Positions 9,541-22,100 of a stretch of 64,000 nt of DNA are shown one piece after another. The translations under genes and the position numbers were made by a program. The DNA lies in assembly GCA_030141605.1 (NCBI GenBank), contig JAQGDQ010000467.1:1-64000 (forward strand), in the 5' to 3' direction. Under the pieces are notes generated by a model, which was given only the letters and a program-made list of their open reading frames with translations, had not been told where the DNA came from and searched no databases. Source of the DNA: Tubiluchus corallicola (taxonomy: Eukaryota > Priapulida > Priapulimorpha > Priapulimorphida > Tubiluchidae). The first letter of the stretch is position 1, and each line of letters starts with the position of its first letter.

Positions 9541-10050
9541 GGACATGATTTAGGTGTATTAATCTCAAACAACCTCAAGTGGAATTCAAATATTGAGCAT
9601 ATTATTTCTCAGGCCAATAGACTCAATTGGAATAATAAAATGCTGCATTTCATCACGTAGTGCAAAAGTTATTGTACCCCTTTATAAAGCTGTAGTTAGG
9701 CCAATACTGGAATATGCGTGCATTGTTTGGTCACCACAGTATGTTACTCTTAAAAATCAGATATTCAACCTGATTGTGTATCTTCTCTTGAACAACGTCG
9801 TGATACTATAGATCTTATTAAGTGTTAGAAAGTCATTAGTGGTAATTCTATTTTGCATAGTGACAAATTTTTTTCTAGCCCACTATGTGATTTACGTGGA
9901 CACAATTCTAAATTATTTGTACATACTGTCGCATTAATATCAGAGCTCATTTCTTCTCTTCTCGTGTTGTGGGCCTTTCAAATTTACTTAATAGCGAAAC
10001 AGTTGACGCATCAAATCTGCAGTAATTTCGCAAGTTGTTGAGAATCGTCA
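9541..10050 (+). mobile_element. LINE reverse-transcriptase fragment, frame-shifted
   Basis: Successive frames encode DLGVLISNNLKWNSNIEHII, then IVPLYKAVVRPILEYACIVW, then tail-like sequence ending SRVVGLSNLLNSETVDASNL. These are the LGVxISxxLxWxxHI..., LYKxxVRPxLEYAxxVW and RVVNLWNxLP blocks of CR1/Jockey/L2-type LINEs. Frameshifts and stops show it is dead. Confidence 0.85.
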
Positions 10051-12134
10051 ATAACCGTGTTATGGTTACTGGGGTTAGGTCTCTTAGACTTCGCAAGCAG
10101 GCAAGCAAGAGTTGAAAGCAATAACTTAATAAATACGAATCTGGTATCATACCGGTACTTAGAGCATGTTCAAGTATTTCTGTTAATTTTAACTTCGCTA
10201 GAACTAAAGAGTAGTACTAGTACTCGTAGTTGTAGCATTTAGGCCTACTTACTTGAAATACGAGATGCTTGATTGGGAACTTCACCCAACTTTGGTACAC
10301 GAGCAAAAGTGATCAGCTAACATGAAAATAAAAGAATACCAAATTACAGAAAGTGGCACGACTACTGCCCGGGAGGAAAACCGTCAAAATGTATTCTGAC
10401 ACCGCTTGAAGTCATAATTCTCGATTCTCCACAGAAATCGTTAATATCCTACTTGGGGTGCCCACGTACAACACTGCTTTCCCACAATTCCCTTAGCGGA
10501 AGTGCATTACTTCGGTAGTGGCGTACTCTGCGGCGTAGAAACAACAGTACTCTTTGTTTTTGCTTTCTCCGCTTCTTTGATTCATTCCTGTTTTCTTTAC
10601 GAACCACAGTAAAACAATTATACTAAACGTAATGAATTATTTTAAACTGCTCTGGTATTTTCAAAAACGGTACAAATTAATTGTAAAAGCTATTAAATAT
10701 AGCTTTGTTCATGTGCCATTTATAAAAATTACTAATATAATTGTGTTCCAGTTGATTAACAGGCTTCTACAGACATATTTAAATGCCATTTACTAGCAGC
10801 TTAGTTTGTTGTAACTAGTTCACTTCGTTTTTACACTAATGATGACACCAGAGGCATTATGTCTGAAAATTTTGTGTTCTGTTGTCTTAATAAATTTTTA
10901 TAGTGTCCTAGTTTTAAAGTTTATTATAATAAAGCTTATTATGATGGTGTAATTGTGTAGAGGCTATTCAAGAAACCAAATCATCTCTATTTTTTCCTTC
11001 TAACATTAAACAGGAATGAATACGGGTATAAACAAATTTAAACATAAATAGAGTGACAAAGTAATTTGTACATTAAGGTGGAAATAATCAACGAGAAAGG
11101 ATGGCGAATTACCTAGGGTCATCAAGTCGGGTCCCTTCATTTAGGAATAAAATATAGGCAATTTGACAACTGGTTAACATTGTTGATAATTGATGTAAAG
11201 TTGTCTGTTAAATACTTAAACATAATTATCATCTATATACATATATATATATATAATCGCTGATATAAATTTGATGAATTTCTATTATAATAGGCATCTC
11301 ATATCAACATCAATAAAATAATATTTAAAGTGTATTTTACTGTTATACCTTTTGTCATCAATCAAATCAAGTTGTCATATCAAGCTCACGCCCTTTGAAA
11401 CCAGTTTTAAGACAGTTTTGAGTCATACATTGTGCTAAAATTATTCAAGTACACTCTTACTGGATAACCAAACTAAACCAATATCATTTTACAGACTAAC
11501 TGCTATAGCAATTAATGCATATTTCCCAAACTGTTGCACTTTGCTGCAAACTTTCTAAGCAAATGATTGAATTTGCCTAAAAGAGTCAAGAAACAAATTA
11601 TAATAAAAGAATTTGTTTCAGGAATGTTTTTTATTTTTTAAGTGCAAGAACAACAACCTATGAAATAACAGTAAGCAAAGGGAGACAAAACTTCAAGGTT
11701 TTTCGTCACTAGGTCATAAAAATATTTAAATCACTTATAGCAAACAAGTAACAAATCAGCGTGAGCTATAAAATCCATAAACCATTTGGCCTATGTGCAT
11801 GCAACATTGTTAATTTCTGCCCCCGAAATACGTCGTAATGCTTTTACATTACTTTCTATGGAAGGCATAGCCTTACTTAACAACTATCCACTTTACTTAT
11901 CTTGCTGATATTGTCCACGTGAGTTAAAAACTGAACCTGTATTTTTATAAAATGCTGAACTATTAACAGCAAAAATTAAGCATCAAAGGGAAATAGATGC
12001 TTTTCAAAGACGTCTCTACAATCCATGTTCATAGTGGACTGAACACATATAGTGTTTGCCTCAGAAATCTCCTCTTACTAATTGTTGCTTATGCCAAGGG
12101 GGTCAACAATACAGGGAACAGTACAATGATACTG
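10051..12134. other. Intergenic between SLC35A and GPKOW, nothing recognised
   Basis: AT-rich; a (TA)n run near 11240. No coding exon with family resemblance found on either strand. Confidence 0.4.
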
Positions 12135-12138
12135 TTAA

Positions 12139-12492
12139 CCCTTTCAGTCCCAAATTACTTTCTTAATAAGAAAAACTTTTTAAAAACACAACAAAAGCAA
12201 AAATTGTGCTTCATTTTGCGACTGCTGATAATTTTTTAAAGTATTTAAGACATTTAGTATGCACGCTATGCTGATCTGTACAAAGTCGTCTCTAACGTAC
12301 TGTACCTTGCGCAGTTCTTTGTGCTAGGTAGATTTTTTAGTTTGCCATTTTATCACCATTTTTAGTCTAACGTTATTGGCTTAAATCAAAATAACTATTA
12401 ACAGATCAAATAACTGTCAGTTTTAAAATTTTATTAATTTTAAAGGCAGAAAATATTCTCGTATCCCACGGGATACAACGGGTATGAAAGGG
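12139..12492. mobile_element. piggyBac-like MITE
   Basis: Flanked by TTAA (12135-12138 and 12493-12496) with termini CCCTTTCAGTCCC and ...GGTATGAAAGGG. Copies at 43293-43648 (opposite orientation) and 60640-61190. The TTAA target and CCC tips are the piggyBac signature. No transposase. Confidence 0.85.
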
Positions 12493-12999
12493 TTAAGAGA
12501 ACACTTATTACTACTAGGCATCTTACTGATGTAGCTCAACTGTTCATTAGTGTCTGAAACTGGAAATTACAAACATAACAGTCTATGTCTAGATCAGACA
12601 AACTAAATTGTTGATTTCCCCCATAAACAAGAAGTATAAAATTTCTCCATACGTAATAGTGCTTCTATAAAGTATACAGAGTTCCATAACAAGAAATTAT
12701 GTACTGTATTCCTAATGCTTAACTATTGTCTTCATAGAATCGTTCATGTATTATTAACACAGCTTACGTAGGACAATGTTTGCTTATAAAATGCAATTTA
12801 AATTTCTTTGATTAGATACGAATTTTGACAACAAAACATTTAAAAACACTTACACGAATTACAGACTACAATACATGATAAATACAAATAATATGTAAAT
12901 AATTTACCTACAAGATACTGAACATGTAGTTACACTCATCACTCAACAACAATGTAGCCGTGTGACTACATAATTATGCTTATAAAAACCGAAAGTTGG

Positions 13000-13140
13000 T
13001 CACAACAATGTATATGAGTTAACATCTCCAGTATATTCGCATACAGAATCATAGGAGTATTTCTCAACAATGTCTTGTTCGAGGAGAAACTGTACAGTTG
13101 CCATGCTGCGAGACCTGTCCCTCTTCAATATAGTGGCAAG
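13000..13140 (-). CDS. GPKOW: GPKOW exon 11 and stop
   Basis: Acceptor TTTGTCTAG. Encodes [18 protein letters not shown] and a C-terminus ending [12 protein letters not shown], with TGA at 13002-13000. Matches the GHLLSRDRxRSxAxVQL...YDxxCxYxG end of GPKOW. Confidence 0.93.
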   Translation of the reverse strand, partial: LATILKRDRSRSMATVQFLLEQDIVEKYSYDSVCEYTGDVNSYTLL

Positions 13141-16100
13141 CTAGACAAAGAAAATTTATGGATATCATAGACAAGAACGCGATATTATGATATACAGAGG
13201 GTTTCCTATGTAAGAGCTCACATCATTTTAAAACAATCTTGAATGATAAAAATACTGTTTATAACTAAGCATAAAAAACACAGGGTATCAGCAAATGACA
13301 GCCATATTTCGGCCGTTTTTTGCAAAAAATTGCAAAATTTATACCTCTTATTTCTGAAGAACTGGAACGGGCCATGGGTGGTGCTGGTTATGGATAGATA
13401 GCCCGTTCAGCGGTGGGTGTAGTAGGCATATTTAGAATTCGCGAGAGGGCCACGGCGTCCCGTAACGGGCGTTTTCCCGGACCAAACTCCGGCTTTTTTT
13501 GAAATTTTGACCAAACAGCATGCGGAAAAGACATTCTAGCGGCACCTGGTGGGACTCTCGGAAGGGGATATACGGCTCTTTAGAAAGAGGAAGGACAGGG
13601 CTACACGATGATGTGGGCTATATTTTAGGATACGTCCACCAAAAGGAGTACTGACGAGTTAATTAGATGTTCTATTTTTGGCAATTTTCGATTAGAAAAC
13701 TGCTCACGCAAAGCCATGGTTGTAACGTCATCCATTATACTCTGGCTATAACCTTATAGCTTTAATTCAGTAAAAGCTGCTGCTGCTGGCTTGCGTTAGG
13801 CAAGTAAACAAACACTAGGTAGGATGTTCGCGTATTTTTGATTATGAGTGTATTTATACACAAAATTTTTTGCAGGGCCTTTGCTAATAATATATGAATG
13901 TACACAATATAACCTTTGATATAGTTTATGCTAAACTTCTGCAGCCAATCACATACCTTGCGCTTATGTTCACCTTCCAAAACCATGACGTAAGCTGGAT
14001 CGTTCCTAGGGATCACTGTTTCTAGCATCGACTGTTTCACATCTAAATCAAAAGAACATGCTGTTCAAACAGGAATAATGACAGTGTTTACATAAACGTT
14101 CTGCCACATATTATACTGGGTAAAAGGTGTTGTGTTTTGTTTCTCTCGGAAGGCTCGTAGAGAAAACCAGAAAACACGCCGTCAAATAAAACTAGTTTAT
14201 TTAGCGAGAATTCTACAACACAAAAGTATGAAGGAATGCAAAATAATTATCTGAAAATGTAAGTATACAAGAGAATGTGTAAGTATACGTCCGTGCGAGA
14301 TCTTCGTGCTCTGTGCGCTCCCATGTCGGCGGCCTGCTTCGCCTTATATAGCGCGCTGAAGAAGCTTCCAGAAGTAATGTTCCAGAACATTCCAGACGGT
14401 AAGACGATCATTCCAATGGAACATTCTACAATGTTCTATGTAATTCTAATAGATGCCAGCGATCTCCACAACAAAAGGTTCAATCACATGATGACGAATT
14501 TTGTAAATAACGAAATGGTCTTCGTGAAGCCAAGCAATACAGTATGTCGGGCCAGCGAATTTGGGGTGCTACTTAGAAGGTTTTATATGCCATGCTGATT
14601 CAGGCTGTTTACGCTGCTGAGAGATAACGCATTTACATCTGAATGTATCTGTGAAAGTCATGTTTGAGGTTGTAGTTGAACACTTTGTAGAAAAAGAATA
14701 AAACACTATACTACATATCTGCACAAAACTGAAAAGCATTTATTAGACTAAATACACATATGTAGAATGACTGCTACACTGAACACTGAGGACAAGAGTG
14801 TCCTGCACTGATCACTGAGAGTTAGACAGTAAGTGACGCGAGTATTACAACTAGCATGACTTCTGCACTGCATTGAGAGTGAGACAGAGAGTGACTAGAA
14901 GTAGAATCCAGTCAGTATATATAGGTATAGGCAGGGCACTTTATTTATGACTTTTCTTGCAAAATAGTCATAAATAGTCATAAATAAGATTTCAAATTTG
15001 TCATAAATAACGAAAGAAAAATAATCATTTCCCGATGAATGGAACAAAAAATTCAGTACAGAAAACTGTTTCCACCGTCTCTCTCTCTCTCTCTCTCCCA
15101 CACACACAGGCAGTCCATAAGAAGCTTGCGCGTGACTGTTTGGTGGACTAACACAGTAACTGAGACTGTCTAACTGATGCGTTTATCTGTCATTAACTCG
15201 TCTAGAAGCAACCTAAATAATAAAAAGTAAATGAGCGCGTTACCGCGAAAAAATAAATAGGCACCGACAGAATCGTTGTCGTTCCATCGAAAATTTGAAT
15301 TAAAGACAGCTTACCTATTTTAATGTCCTAAAGTTCTGCCGCCTCAAACCTACGCTCTGCACAATAACAGAAATCTACACTTCTAATTCTTTTCTTTGCA
15401 CGTTCATTTCAGTGCCTTTCTCATCCTAGCGGCGTTAGGGGTGAGCATTCTCTACCAGAAAGCGAATTCGAATCGAACCGAATTTGTGACTTTCGAATTC
15501 GAATCGAACCGAACTTCGATGCTTACCCCTAAGCGGCGTAAGTCAATGGCTTGGGTGTAGGTTTTAGCTCGAGTTTGCCGCAAGCGTTTCCCGTGCCTTA
15601 CTGCCTCATCCTCAAGAAATAAGAATAATGCCGTCTGCTAGAATTTGAGCATATTTTATCTTTGGGAGAATTTGTTGCTTCATTGTCATTAAAATTTAAC
15701 TGTTTTTCTTGTTTAGTTATTTTGCTTAATGTAATTTTAATTAGAAAACATACGTGACGGTTCCCTAGAAAGATGTAATAGCCAATAGTATTTTCCAACA
15801 TTAAATTTAAAATCGATATTTAAAAAAATACATTATTTACTTGTACTAATTGTGGCTACGAATTGTGACTGTACGAATTAATTAATAGATTGATTTTTAT
15901 GAGCAGTAATTTTATAGGTCATCCTAAACAAATTAAAACCGATACTATAATTATTATAAACACGATCACGGATTTCAGTCTGGAGGGATGCCTGCATGCA
16001 AAACAATACGAGAAACTTCAGGCCTTGGAATGATGAAAGTAGACATTTTTATTACATTTTAATGTAATGAAGAACGAAGAAAGGCAAAATACAAGATTCT

Positions 16101-19100
16101 GATTAAAAATATGTATTTCTTTTAGCTCAGGATGGCATTTTTGGTCAAAATTTGACACGTCATAAATAGTCATAAATAAAATCTGAAATTAGTATTAAAT
16201 AAGCTATTTATGCAATTTATGACTAAAGTCATAAATAAAGTGCCCTGGGTATAGGTAATTATGCAAACTTGGCTTCACAAATACCATTACTGTAAATAGG
16301 GGGAGATCCAGTGAGTATGCATATTCACTGGACCGAACAATTACACTAGGGGTGAGTTTGGCTAGTAAAATGTAAAGGGATTAGTTAATAGATGGCAGCA
16401 CCTAAAAATATACAGTTACAACTTCCACAGTATCTGAAATCTAAGAAGAATAGCCTTGATAAACAGCAAGATTCCAGTCAAGCCACAACCATGAACATTC
16501 TAACGTAGAGTGACGGACAGATGAGAGGTACCGAAACGAAGAAAGACTGAAGGTGTGAGCAGACCTCTTACCTGTTGTTGATTTCTTTTTTAATATTCCA
16601 ATAAAAGTGAATCAAACTTTCAAAGCCTATAAACTTTCTACTTTCATTGCAAAAACTACAGACTAATGCTTTTTTTGTTATTCTTTAGAGAATTATCCAA
16701 AACGAGGCTAGTGGCAACTCAGTTTAAAAATACGAAAAACGGGTACAAAAAAATAAAATTAAAAAATCTTATAACAAACTTGCCATGATAATTATTGCAG
16801 ACCTCTTAAATTGTTGAGGATGCTTTCATCATAGTTTATGACTTTAGTTGAATTACTTTAATTTTGTGCATTATAAGTTTATAGGTACTTCATTTGAAGG
16901 TTGAAATGAACGTTGAAAGTTCCATAAACCCCAAACCAAAATTCGTCAGTAAAGGAGCAAATTTAAGAATCAGAGTACAGTCGACCCTCGTTAAAGCGGA
17001 CCCCGTTAGCCCGGATATCAGATAAGACGGACGTCATCCGTGGTAAAGGAAACTGACCGAGCCGGAGCGCGAAATACAACACGGCCTACCAACTCACCAC
17101 GAGCCAGTGACGGGCCGAAGTATATATTGCAATGTATATAATGCAATGTATATAGTCCTTATTAAGGTGATTATTCCTGGATAATATAGACCATATATAG
17201 GCATATCGGATAAATCAACAATCGGCTAAATCGAACACCCACCCCACCCCCACCCCCAATTAGTTCGGTTTAACGATGGTTGACTGTATTTTGCTAATGG
17301 TTGCATTTTATAAACGGATATGCAGAAAGACCCTGAAATTAAGTTTACAATAAAAATGATGAGTACAGTACTGCAAAACTGTAGTACGTGGGCTTAGCTT
17401 GAGTGAAAGTACCATAAGCTGTCATCAAAGCAATAATTTTAAACCATTAATTTGTTTTCCATGAAAAAAATCAGACATTTCTATGCCTTAATAAACACAC
17501 ATCTTGATCATTAGTAGACAATTTTACAACTGTTTCTTTAAATCAAAACAAAAACAAAAATAAAAAAAAATATAAAAAATCAAATTCAAGTTACCTTCCA
17601 AAAGCCGCCTGTCATCTGTTCTGCAAACACACGTATCTAAACTCACTAGATCTTCAATTATCACCTGAAAAATAATAATTAATTAATTAATAATACAATT
17701 AGTACAATTAATTAAAAATGTACTTACTAAAGTCAACAAAACTGATATTAGTGGCAGACAATTTATTATACAGTCGACCCTCGTTAAACCGGACCCCGTT
17801 AGAGTGGATATTGGATAAGACGGACGTCATCCATGGTAAAGGAAACTGACCGATTTCCGTCCGAGCCGGAGCGCTAAACACAACACGGCCTACCAACTGT
17901 ACAATAATTTCTTTATCCTCACAGGTTAACTATTTTAAAGTAATATACAGTATAGAATATAGTGCACAGTATACAGTGCAATGTATATAGGCCTTATTAA
18001 GGTGATTATTCCTGTATAATATAGACCATATATAGGCATATCAGATAAATCGGACAATCGGGTAAACCGGACCACCCACCACCCCCAATTAGTCCGGTTT
18101 AACGAGGGTTGACTGTATTTACTTTATAAATGTACTTGGAGTTACAAAATTAATGAGCATTTTTAAGATTTATTTTTGATATCCAGTAATAACGTATTCT
18201 ACCAGTAAAATTATCACCAGTAAAATGCCTAGGACTGCACACTGCACAGAGTGAATTAGTCACTACAAATGCAGCCAAATGCAGCCACTGATCAATGGGA
18301 AGTAATGGAATAAACAAACATGTTTTAAGTGAAAGGTCAGCTTCCTAGTACACAGCCTGTAAATAACTTCACTAAGTTTGTGACAAACTGCACGTTTGAT
18401 AGATCATGTTCACCACTAGTTCTTCACTGTTACATGCATTTCAGCACTAAGTAAGACGAGCACTAGCACCTGCATTTTTAAAATGCATTGCACAAAAAGC
18501 AGGTGTTGTACCTAACAGTTCAGATGTGTTAGTTTCTGACGAACTACACACGTTGGACAGTTCATGCGTGAGCACAGGGGTAAATTTGAAATTTTAATTT
18601 TTATCTTAGAACTTTCCTAGTTTTATGCATCTTACAGTAGCATTGTACTCCAATTTTTGCTTTCGCAAACAAGTGCAACACGCTCATGGAATGTTTTCTT
18701 GTTGAAAATCATGCTAATTTGTTGATGTCATCAATAATTAAGCTCACCCGCCATTTTTAATCTATTATTTAACTATCAGAAACGCTTTTGCAGTATTAAT
18801 TGTGTTAAAACGTATACTTTTATCTGACTTGAAAATAGGGTAGTATATGAAAAATCATCCTGTCTTTCTTGAAAGCACAAGAAAACTCTCCACTTACATA
18901 AAGCTTAAAACATTATTTATGCAACACATTACTACATGGAACTCAAAGTCATTAAGAAGATCCTCATTAGCATTTGGGTTTTCATCACTTTTGCTCTATC
19001 CCGAAACCTGATCATGTGTGACCAGACAGATGAATGGTACCTCATAAATAACAATAAGACAAAATCTGGTCGCTAGTGACTGAAACCTTTAATGTATATT

Positions 19101-22100
19101 GTGAAGGATTTTAGGTTATTTTATTACTTCAGTGTTCTCTCATTCTGTAAACCCCCTTATATTGTCCTTTTGAACTGCATTCATGTATGTATGTCTTGAC
19201 TTGGCTTCTTTCTGTCATGCTCTACTGACAGAGCTAGTTTAGCTGGCTAGTTGGCAGTCTGTTCTTGGCTAAGAGAGTCGTTGTTGTTGTTGTTGTTGTT
19301 ATTGTTGCTGTTTTGTCTCAGTTAAACCATTTATTTGTCAAGAGTAGTAGAGCCATGATGTAAGTTTATTCAGTCTCACTTTATTATTAATTTCCTTGTT
19401 TCTTTTTTGGCTCAAATTAGTTTGTCATATTTTGTTATGATTTTTCTTGCAGATAAAACGTAATACAACTACTCAAACATGAATTTTTTGACTTTGGGCA
19501 TCATGAAGTAGTAGTCTCTCACATATATGATTTAAGCAGCATTGATTTTTGCCTCTGAAACGTATCTGAGTTCTTTTGCATTACTTTCTAAGGAAAACTT
19601 GGCTTCGATAAACGATGTTTTGCTTAACGTTTTTCTGGAATGCACTAGCATGATTAAGTGAGGACTTACTGTGTGAGGTTTGAATGTGAGAATCTATGCA
19701 TGCAGCATGTAATATAATTGATATCTGACCTTGTCTGTATTTTTCTTCTTATCATCTTGAGACCTTGTTAACTCTTGCCTTACGCATGTGACTTGATTGT
19801 ATCTAAATTTCTTGTATCAATATCTAAATTGTCTCTGTACTTTAATTACATACATATTTTGAAAATTATGAACATTTTAATCGCATCTATAATTCTCATC
19901 GATTTCTCCTTTCTCGCGATTCACGACTCATTTCTGAGCTCTTTCTCCTCAGAACTCTTTTTTTTATCTTTTTTGTGTTTCATTCATGCCATTCGTTAAA
20001 TTAACACAGCACAAGTTCTTTCTCTCAGAGTTGACTTGATGTATCTTCATATTGCTCTGTATGTACATTAACACAAGCGTGTGCAAATTATCTGACTAGC
20101 CGGGCCACATTAAACTTTCCCACAATTCCTGCGGGCCACAGGCAGTTTGATCAAGGAGGCAAGTACAGAAAGACATAATAACGATTTTTTTTTGCATCCG
20201 ACCTGCGTACATCATTACTACTACACTCAAGAAACTATTTTAGAAGTTATTAAAATTTATATTACAAACCATATATTTCTACTTTCAGGACAGATAGTGG
20301 TAATTTCATTACAACACATATTAGTAATGTGTATCACACAGTCTGTGTAGTACAGTGACATTAAGCTACAACCATCTTGTAAGGGTTAATGGCATCCGAT
20401 CTAGTAGAAAAAACTACCCGCACTATCTTTGGGATCGTGGCACAGACTTCAGCTGGATACACTCAATTAATCGCCCGGGCCGCACTTTCATTAGGTTGAC
20501 AAATCTCTTCGTGGGCCGCACAAATTCTCTCGGCGGGCCGCAATTTGCACACCCCTGCATTAACACAATGGCATTGTGCGTAATAAATGTAATATATATA
20601 ATAAAACTAATCTCACCTTTTCCTTGTAATATTTTCCATGCTTGTAATTCTTATCTATTAGTCTAACTCTAAGCAATGGCTGGAGCCAGAACTTTTCTGT
20701 TTTACTGGGACTTCCTGACCTGCCAAAATATAATATCCCTGTTAAATGCATCACAACTTCAAAGTAAAATTTTAAATTTAAAGGTGTGCACAGTATTTTT
20801 TCCTATATCGTAAAATTCCTAGTTCACAAGTAGTATTGTAAAACAGTTTAGAATCTATATTGGTTTACTGTTACTAGTTCATAGTACTGATTTACAGTGT
20901 TCTTAACAAACTTTTGATTAAAGGTCTGTTAGTTCCTGTTGGTTTCATGTTAATTCTAAAAGATGGCGCCACCGATATGTAAATAGTGTTGGTAATTACA
21001 TATCATACATAGCATGGGCCATCTACCACCAAGAAACATGAAGCATTATAATCCAGTAGTCTTTAAAATGGCTAATTTGGCGTATTTTGAAAATTAAAAA
21101 AAACAATCTCAGCAATTACTATTTCTTTTTCAAATGCAATTAACAGTGGTAGTGTTTTGAATTTTAACTTACAGTGTCACTTGTCACATCCTTAACAACT
21201 TTATCATTTGCAATAGAAAATATAAACAGCAAAAGCATGCGCTAAAACATGCGAAACGTGATTCTATAAACTCACGTCGTGTCATCTTGGCTGTTCACTT
21301 GATCGTGTTTTCTTTTTCTGATCTTTCCTATTGATGTCTTCTTATCATCCTCTTTCTTATCATCTTTTAGTCTCTCGTGAATTTGGTCATCGTCGTGATG
21401 ATTTAGTTCCGTATGGTCTGTGATGATCTCGGTCTCCGCTTTATCTTTACAACAGAAACAGCAGGCATGGTAATTAAACAAAAAAAAACAACTCTGTGCA
21501 ATTTAATTATACAATACAGTCGACCCTCGTTAAACCGGACCCCGATAGCGGATAAGACGGACGTCATCCGTGGTAAAGGAAACTGACCAATTTCCGCCGG
21601 AGCCCGAGCGTTAAACACAACACAGCCTACCAACTCACCACGATATACGTATACTGTACTTTTTTATTATTTAAACTGTACAATAATTTCTTTATCCTCA
21701 CAGGTTAACTATTTTAAAGTAATATACAGTATAGTATATATTGCAATGTATATAGTGCAATGTATATAGGCCTTATTAAGGTGATTATTCCTGTATAATA
21801 TAGACCATATATAGGCATATCGGATAAAACGGACAATCGGCTAAACCGGACCACCCTCCCACCCCCAATTAGTCCGGTTTAACGAGGGTTGACTGTACCT
21901 AGATCAGTAAAGATATTGCAAACGTAAATTCTAACTGTAATAATTTTAACAGTAGTAATGTTACAATATTCTAAAAATAGATAGATAATCTGGCATCATA
22001 ATAAGTTTAATTAACAAACACATTCTTCCCCATTGGTGTTGTTGAAACTTTCTTTACATCAGCATCAGGACCAGTGCCAATTTATCAATGAGAAAGAATT

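Larger units (their letters stand above)
14650..16429 (-). mobile_element. Solo LTR, family 1, interrupted by nested hAT elements
   Basis: Outer ends TGTGAAAGTCATG (plus) and ...ACTTCCACA, with target duplication GTATC at 14645-14649 and 16430-16434. LTR sequence runs to 14931 and resumes at 16248; the middle is the insertion at 14932-16247. Confidence 0.85.

Noticed and set aside
20355-20666. 103-codon plus-strand frame
   Set aside because: Lies in a hAT MITE; related peptides appear in the other copies (for example 5553-5774 and 48203-48445).
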